64,000 nucleotides of DNA from Sipunculus nudus (Eukaryota > Annelida > Sipuncula > Golfingiida > Sipunculidae): assembly GCA_026874595.1 (NCBI GenBank), contig CM049306.1:110030142-110094141 (forward strand), written 5' to 3'. Positions within the stretch are counted from its first letter, which is position 1. Each line of letters begins with the position of its first letter. Below, one piece after another: positions 56,466-64,000 of the stretch. Below the pieces are notes generated by a model. It saw only the letters and a list, made by a program, of their open reading frames with translations. It was not told the origin of the DNA and made no database searches. The translations under genes and the position numbers were made by a program.

Positions 56466-59400
56466 CATGATTAGGAAATATCAACCAATATGTCTGCTCA
56501 TCCATGAAGATGAAGGTGATTAGGAAATATCAACAAATATGTCTGCTCATCCATGAAATTGAAGGTGATAAGGAAATATCAACAAATATGTCTGCTCATC
56601 CATGAAGATGATGGTGATTAGGAAATATCAACAAATATGTCTGCTCATTCATGAAGTTGAAGGTGATTAGGAAATATCAACAAATATGTCTGCTCATCCA
56701 TGAAGTTAAAGGTGATTAGGAAATATCAACAAATATGTCTGCTCATCCATGAAGATGGTGATTAGGAAATATCAACAAATATGTCTGCTCATCCAGGAAG
56801 ATGAAGGTGATTAGGAAATATCAACAAATATGTCTGCTCATCCATGAAGGTGAAGGTGATTAGGAGTATATACAAATATGTTTGCTCATCCATGAAGATG
56901 AAGGTGATTAGGAAATATCAACAAATATGTTTGCTCATCCATGAAGCTGAAGGTGATTAGGAAATATCAACAAATATGTTTGCTCATCCATGAAGCTGAA
57001 GGTGATTAGGAAATATCAACAAATATGTCTGCTCATCCATGAAGCTGAAGGTGATTAGGAAATATCAACAAATATGTTTGCTCATCCATGAAGATGAAGG
57101 TGATTAGGAAATATCAACAAATATGTCTGCTCATCCATGAAGTTGACGGTGATTAGGAAATATCAACAAATATGTTTGCTCATCCATGAAGCTGAAGGTG
57201 ATTAGGAAATATCAACAAATATGTCTGCTCATCAAAGAAGCTGAAGGTGATTAGGAAATATCAACAAATATGTCTGCTCATCCATGAAGATGAAGGTGAT
57301 TAGGAAATATCAACAAATATGTCTGCTCATCCATGAAGTTGACGGTGATTAGGAAATATCAACAAATATGTTTGCTCATCCATGAAGATGAAGGTGATTA
57401 GGAAATATCAACAAATATGTTTGCTCATCCATGAAGCTGAAGGTGATTAGGAAATATCAACAAATATGTTTGCTCATCCATGAAGCTGAAGGTGATTAGG
57501 AAATATCAACAAATATGTCTACTCATCAATGAAGCTGAAGGTGATTAGGAAATATCAACAAATATGTTTGCTCATCCATGAAGATGAAGGTGATTAGGAA
57601 ATATCAACAAATATGTCTGCTCATCCATGAAGCTGAAGGTGATTAGGAAATATCAACAAATATGTTTGCTCATCCATGAAGATGAAGGTGATTAGGAAAT
57701 ATCAACAAATATGTCTGCTCATCCATGAAGTTGACGGTGATTAGGAAATATCAACAAATATGTTTGCTCATCCATGAAGCTGAAGGTGATTAGGAAATAT
57801 CAACAAATATGTCTACTCATCAATGAAGCTGAAGGTGATTAGGAAATATCAACAAATATGTCTACTCATCAATGAAGCTGAAGGTGATTAGGAAATATCA
57901 ACAAATATGTCTGCTCATCAATGAAGCTGAAGGTGATTAGGAAATATCAACAAATATGTCTACTCATCAATGAAGCTGAAGGTGATTAGGAAATATCAAC
58001 AAATATGTCTACTCATCAATGAAGCTGAAGGTGATTAGGAAATATCAACAAATATGTCTACTCATCAATGAAGCTGAAGGTGATTAGGAAATATCAACAA
58101 ATATGTCTACTCATCAATGAAGCTGAAGGTGATTAGGAAATATCAACAAATATGTCTACTCATCAATGAAGCTGAAGGTGATTAGGAAATATCAACAAAT
58201 ATGTCTACTCATCAATGAAGCTGAAGGTGATTAGGAAATATCAACAAATATGTCTACTCATCAATGAAGCTGAAGGTGATTAGGAAATATCAACAAATAT
58301 GTCTACTCATCAATGAAGCTGAAGGTGATTAGGAAATATCAACAAATATGTCTACTCATCAATGAAGCTGAAGGTGATTAGGAAATATCAACAAATATGT
58401 CTACTCATCAATGAAGCTGAAGGTGATTAGGAAATATCAACAAATATGTCTGCTCATCAATGAAGCTGAAGGTGATTAGGAAATATCAACAAATATGTCT
58501 ACTCATCAATGAAGCTGAAGGTGATTAGGAAATATCAACAAATATGTCTACTCATCAATGAAGCTGAAGGTGATTAGGAAATATCAACAAATATGTCTGC
58601 TCATCCATGAAGATGAAGGTGATTAGGAAATATCAACAAATATGTCTGCTCATCCATGAAGTTGACGGTGATTAGGAAATATCAACAAATATGTTTGCTC
58701 ATCCATGAAGATGAAGGTGATTAGGAAATATCAACAAATATGTTTGCTCATCCATGAAGCTGAAGGTGATTAGGAAATATCAACAAATATGTTTGCTCAT
58801 CCATGAAGCTGAAGGTGATTAGGAAATATCAACAAATATGTCTGCTCATCCATGAAGCTGAAGGTGATTAGGAAATATCAACAAATATGTTTGCTCATCC
58901 ATGAAGATGAAGGTGATTAGGAAATATCAACAAATATGTCTGCTCATCCATGAAGTTGACGGTGATTAGGAAATATCAACAAATATGTTTGCTCATCCAT
59001 GAAGCTGAAGGTGATTAGGAAATATCAACAAATATGTCTACTCATCAATGAAGCTGAAGGTGATTAGGAAATATCAACAAATATGTCTACTCATCAATGA
59101 AGCTGAAGGTGATTAGGAAATATCAACAAATATGTTTGCTCATCCATGAAGCTGAAGGTGATTAGGAAATATCAACAAATATGTCTACTCATCAATGAAG
59201 CTGAAGGTGATTAGGAAATATCAACAAATATGTCTGCTCATCAAAGAAGCTGAAGGTGATTAGGAAATATCAACAAATATGTCTGCTCATCCATGAAGAT
59301 GAAGGTGATTAGGAAATATCAACAAATATGTCTGCTCATCCATGAAGTTGACGGTGATTAGGAAATATCAACAAATATGTTTGCTCATCCATGAAGATGA

Positions 59401-62400
59401 AGGTGATTAGGAAATATCAACAAATATGTTTGCTCATCCATGAAGCTGAAGGTGATTAGGAAATATCAACAAATATGTTTGCTCATCCATGAAGCTGAAG
59501 GTGATTAGGAAATATCAACAAATATGTCTGCTCATCCATGAAGCTGAAGGTGATTAGGAAATATCAACAAATATGTTTGCTCATCCATGAAGATGAAGGT
59601 GATTAGGAAATATCAACAAATATGTCTGCTCATCCATGAAGTTGACGGTGATTAGGAAATATCAACAAATATGTTTGCTCATCCATGAAGCTGAAGGTGA
59701 TTAGGAAATATCAACAAATATGTCTACTCATCAAAGAAGCTGAAGGTGATTAGGAAATATCAACAAATATGTCTGCTCAGCCATGAAGATGAAGGTGATT
59801 AGGAAATATCAACAAATATGTCTGCTCATCCATGAAGCTAAAGGTGATTAGGAAATATCAACAAATATGTCTGCTCATCAATGAAGCTGAAGGTGATAAG
59901 GAAATATCAACAAATATGTTTGTTCATCCATGAAGATGAAGGTGATTAGGAAATATCAACAAATATGTCTGCTCATCCATGAAGTTGACGGTGATTAGGA
60001 AATATCAACAAATATGTTTGCTCATCCATGAAGCTGAAGGTGATTAGGAAATATCAACAAATATGTTTGCTCATCCATGAAGCTGAAGGTGATTAGGAAA
60101 TATCAACAAATATGTCTGCTCATCCATGAAGATGAAGGTGATTAGGAAATATCAACAAATATGTCTGCTCAGCCATGAAGATGAAGGTGATTAGGAAATA
60201 TCAACAAATATGTCTGCTCATCCATGAAGCTAAAGGTGATTAGGAAATATCAACAAATATGTCTGCTCATCAATGAAGCTGAAGGTGATAAGGAAATATC
60301 AACAAATATGTTTGTTCATCCATGAAGATGAAGGTGATTAGGAAATATCAACAAATATGTCTGCTCATCCATGAAGTTGACGGTGATTAGGAAATATCAA
60401 CAAATATGTCTGCTCATCCAAGAAGCTGAAGGTGATTAGGAAATATCAACAAATATGTCTGCTCATCCATGAAGCTAAAGGTGATTAGGAAATATCAACA
60501 AATATGTCTGCTCATCAATGAAGCTGAAGGTGATAAGGAAATATCAACAAATATGTTTGTTCATCCATGAAGATGAAGGTGATTAGGAAATATCAACAAA
60601 TATGTCTGCTCATCCATGAAGTTGACGGTGATTAGGAAATATCAACAAATATGTTTGCTCATCCATGAAGCTGAAGGTGATTAGGAAATATCAACAAATA
60701 TGTTTGCTCATCCATGAAGCTGAAGGTGATTAGGAAATATCAACAAATATGTCTGCTCATCCATGAAGATGAAGGTGATTAGGAAATATCAACAAATATG
60801 TCTGCTCAGCCATGAAGATGAAGGTGATTAGGAAATATCAACAAATATGTCTGCTCATCCATGAAGCTAAAGGTGATTAGGAAATATCAACAAATATGTC
60901 TGCTCATCAATGAAGCTGAAGGTGATAAGGAAATATCAACAAATATGTTTGTTCATCCATGAAGATGAAGGTGATTAGGAAATATCAACAAATATGTCTG
61001 CTCATCCATGAAGCTAAAGGTGATTAGGAAATATCAACAAATATGTCTACTCATCAATGAAGCTGAAGGTGATTAGGAAATATCAACAAATATGTCTACT
61101 CATCAAAGAAGCTGAAGGTGATAAGGAAATATCAACAAATATGTTTGTTCATCCATGAAGATGAAGGTGATTAGGAAATATCAACAAATATGTCTGCTCA
61201 TCCATGAAGTTGACGGAGATTAGGAAATATCAACAAAAATGTTTGCTCATCCATGAAGATGAAGGTGATTAGGAAATATCAACAAATATGTTTGCTCATC
61301 CATGAAGCTGAAGGTGATTAGGAAATATCAACAAATATGTCTGCTCATCCATGAAGATGAAGGTGATAAGGAAATATCAACAAATATGTCTGCTCATCCA
61401 TGAAGCTGAAGGTGATTAGGAAATATCAACAAATATGTCTGCTCATCCAAGAAGATGAAGGTGATTAGGAAATGTTAACAAATATGTCTGCTCATCCATG
61501 AAGATGAAGGTGATAAGGAAATATCAACAAATATGTTTGCTCATCCATGAAGCTGAAGGTGATTAGGAAATATCAGCAAATATGTCTGCTCATCCATGAA
61601 GATGAAGGTGATAAGGAAATATCAACAAATATGTCTGCTCATCCATGAAGCTGAAGGTGATTAGGAAATATCAACAAATATGTCTGCTCATCCAAGAAGA
61701 TGAAGGTGATTAGGAAATGTTAACAAATATGTCTGCTCATCCATGAAGCTGAAGGTGATTAGGAAATATCAACAAATATGTCTGCTCATCCAAGAAGATG
61801 AAGGTGATTAGGAAATATAAACAAATATGTCTGCTCATCCATGAAGCTGAAGGTGATTAGGAAATATCAACAAATATGTCTGCTCATCCAAGAAGATGAA
61901 GGTGATTAGGAAATATCAACAAATATGTCTGCTCATCCATGAAGATGAAGGTGATTTGGAAATATCAACAAATATGTCTGCTCATCCATGAAGCTGAAGG
62001 TGATTAGGAAATATCAACAAATATGTCTGCTCATCAATGAAGCTGAAGGTGATTAAGAAATATCAACAAATATGTTTGCGCATCCATGAAGCTGAAGGTG
62101 ATTAGGAAATATCAACAAATATGTCTGCTCATCCATGAAGCTGAAGGTGATTAGGAAATATCAACAAATATGTCTGCTCATCCATGAAGATAAAGGTGAT
62201 TAGGAAATATCAACAAATATGTCTGCTCATCCATGAAGATGAAGGTGATTAGGAAATATCAACAAATATGTTTGCTCATCCATGAAGCTGAAGCTGATTA
62301 GGAAATATCAACAAATATGTCTGCTCCTTCATGAAGATGAAGGTAATTAGGAAATATCAACAAATATATCTGCTCATCCATGAAGATGAAGGTGATTAGG

Positions 62401-64000
62401 AAATATCAACAAATATGTCTGCTCATCCATGAAGATGAAGGTGATTAGGAAATATCAACAAATATGTCTGCTCGTCCAAGAAGCTGAAGGTGATTAGGAA
62501 AAATCAACAAATATGTCTGCTCATCCATGAAGATGAAGGTGATTAGGAAATATCAACAAATATGTCTGCTCATCCATGAAGATGAAGGTGATAAGGAAAT
62601 ATCAACAAATATGTCTGCTCATCCATGAAGCTGAAGGTGATTAGGAAATATCAACAAATATGTCTGCTCATCCATGAAGATGAAGGTGATTAGGAAATAT
62701 CAACAAATATGTCTGCTCATCCGTGAAGATGAAGGTGATTAGGAAATATCAACAAATATGTCTGCTCATCCAAGAAGCTGAAGGTGATTAGGAAATATCA
62801 ACAAATATGTCTGCTCATCCAAGAAGATGAAGATGATTAGGAAATATCAACAAATATGTCTGCTCATCCAGGAAGCTGAAGGTGATTAGGAAAAATCAAC
62901 AAATATGTCTGCTCATCCATGAAGATGAAGGTGATTAGGAAATATCAACAAATATGTCTGCTCATCCATGAAGATGAAGCTGAATAGGAAATATCAACAA
63001 ATATGTCTGCTCATCCAGGTGGATGAAGGTGATCAGGAAATATCATCAAATATGTCTTCTCATCAATGAAGATGATGGTGATTAGGAAATATCAACAAAT
63101 ATGTCTGCTCATCCAGGAAGATGAAGGTGATTAGGAAATATCAACAAATATGTCTGCTCATCCAGGAAGCTGAAGGTGATCAGGAAATATCAACAAATAT
63201 GTCTGCTCATCCATGAAGCTAAAGGTGATTAGGAAATATCAACAAATAAGTCTGCTCATCCAAGAAGCTGAAGGTGATTAGGAAATATCAACAAATATGT
63301 CTGCTCATCCATGAAGCTGAAGGTGATTAGGAAATATCAACAAATATGTCTGCTCATCCATGAAGCTGAAGGTGATTAGGAAATATCAACAAATATGACT
63401 GCTCATCCAAGAAGATGAAGGTGATTAGGAAATGTCAACAAATATGTCTGCTCATCCAAGAGGATGAAGGTGATTAGGAAATATCAACAAATATGTCTGC
63501 TCATCCATGAAGATGAAGGTGATTAGGAAATATCAACAAATATGTTTGCTCATCCATGAAGCTGAAGGTGATAAGGAAATATCAACAAATATGTCTGCTC
63601 ATCCATGAAGTTGACGGTGATTAGGAAATATCAACAAATATGTTTGCTCATCCCTGAAGATGAAGGTGATTAGGAAATATCAACAAATATGTTTGCTCAT
63701 CAATGAAGCTGAAGGTGATTAGAAAATATCAACAAATATGTTTGCTCATCCATGAAGATGAAGGTGATTAGGAAATATCAACAAATATGTCTGCTCAGCC
63801 ATGAAAATGAAGGTGATTAGGAAATATCAATAAATATGTCTGCTCATCCATGAAGATGAAGGTGATTAGGAAATATCAACAAATATGTCTGCTCATCCAT
63901 GAAGATGAAGGTGATTAGGAAATATCAATAAATATGTCTGCTCATCCATGAAGATGAAGGTGATTAGGAAATATCAACAATTATGTCTGCTCATCCATGA
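56466..64000 (+). repeat. 49-bp satellite array running off the right end
   Basis: About 154 units with GGTGATTAGGAAATATCAAC, AAATATGTCTGCTCATCCAT and GAAGATGAA. Variants GTTTGCTCATCCATGAAGC, CTACTCATCAATGAAGC, GTTGACGG and GATAAGG...TTTGTTCATCC are ordered in blocks. The GTTTGTTCATCC marker recurs at about 245 or 392 bp (5 or 8 units), showing higher-order structure. The 57800-58560 stretch is almost pure CTACTCATCAATGAAGC units. It is presumably in the 5' intron of the SLC6 gene, since the N-terminal exons must lie further right. Confidence 0.95.

Overview
The window is eukaryotic and most likely from a bivalve mollusc. It has spliced animal genes with canonical GT-AG introns, an AT-rich background, many (AT)n and poly-G/C tracts, and dispersed repeats headed by TTTTTAGCTCAGCTGACT followed by GTCCGTCC runs. 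From memory I associate that repeat style with bivalve genomes; I could not run a search. No bacterial operon, rRNA, tRNA or CRISPR array is visible.

Two real genes are present, pointing toward each other. On the plus strand (483-8275) are the last five coding exons of a contactin-like neural adhesion protein: part of one fibronectin type III (FN3) domain, a complete last FN3 domain, a 24-nt microexon and a final exon that encodes a GPI-anchor signal and stop. On the minus strand (50057 down to 35577) are eleven phase-consistent exons of an SLC6 Na+/Cl- dependent transporter closest in motifs to the GABA/taurine/betaine/creatine branch. They cover extracellular loop 2 and TM4 through TM12 plus the C-tail (432 codons); the N-terminal exons lie beyond the right edge. 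A weaker plus-strand candidate terminal exon sits at 34826-35019 with a poly(A) signal behind it. Both good genes are neuronal or membrane proteins, but nothing shows that they work together.

More than a third of the window (about 23 kb by my boundaries) is tandem repeat. In order: a 117-bp array (1-482), a 53-bp array (7150-8171), a 51-bp array followed by a 28-bp array that are together duplicated as a 4.6-kb block (10163-20338), a 46-bp array (26930-27325), a second, unrelated 46-bp array (38551-39760), a 15-bp array (43470-44112), a 25-bp array (45204-48901) and a 49-bp satellite that runs off the right end (56466-64000). The 20.8-34 kb and 50.3-56.1 kb stretches are interspersed elements nested in each other.

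The most striking pattern is that four of the arrays lie on or directly against 3' splice sites of the two genes. In the contactin-like gene, two arrays have amplified the intron-exon junction itself, making runs of decoy splice acceptors whose use would add premature stops. In the transporter gene, two arrays begin within about 5-20 bp of acceptors. I found no new enzymatic or defence system.
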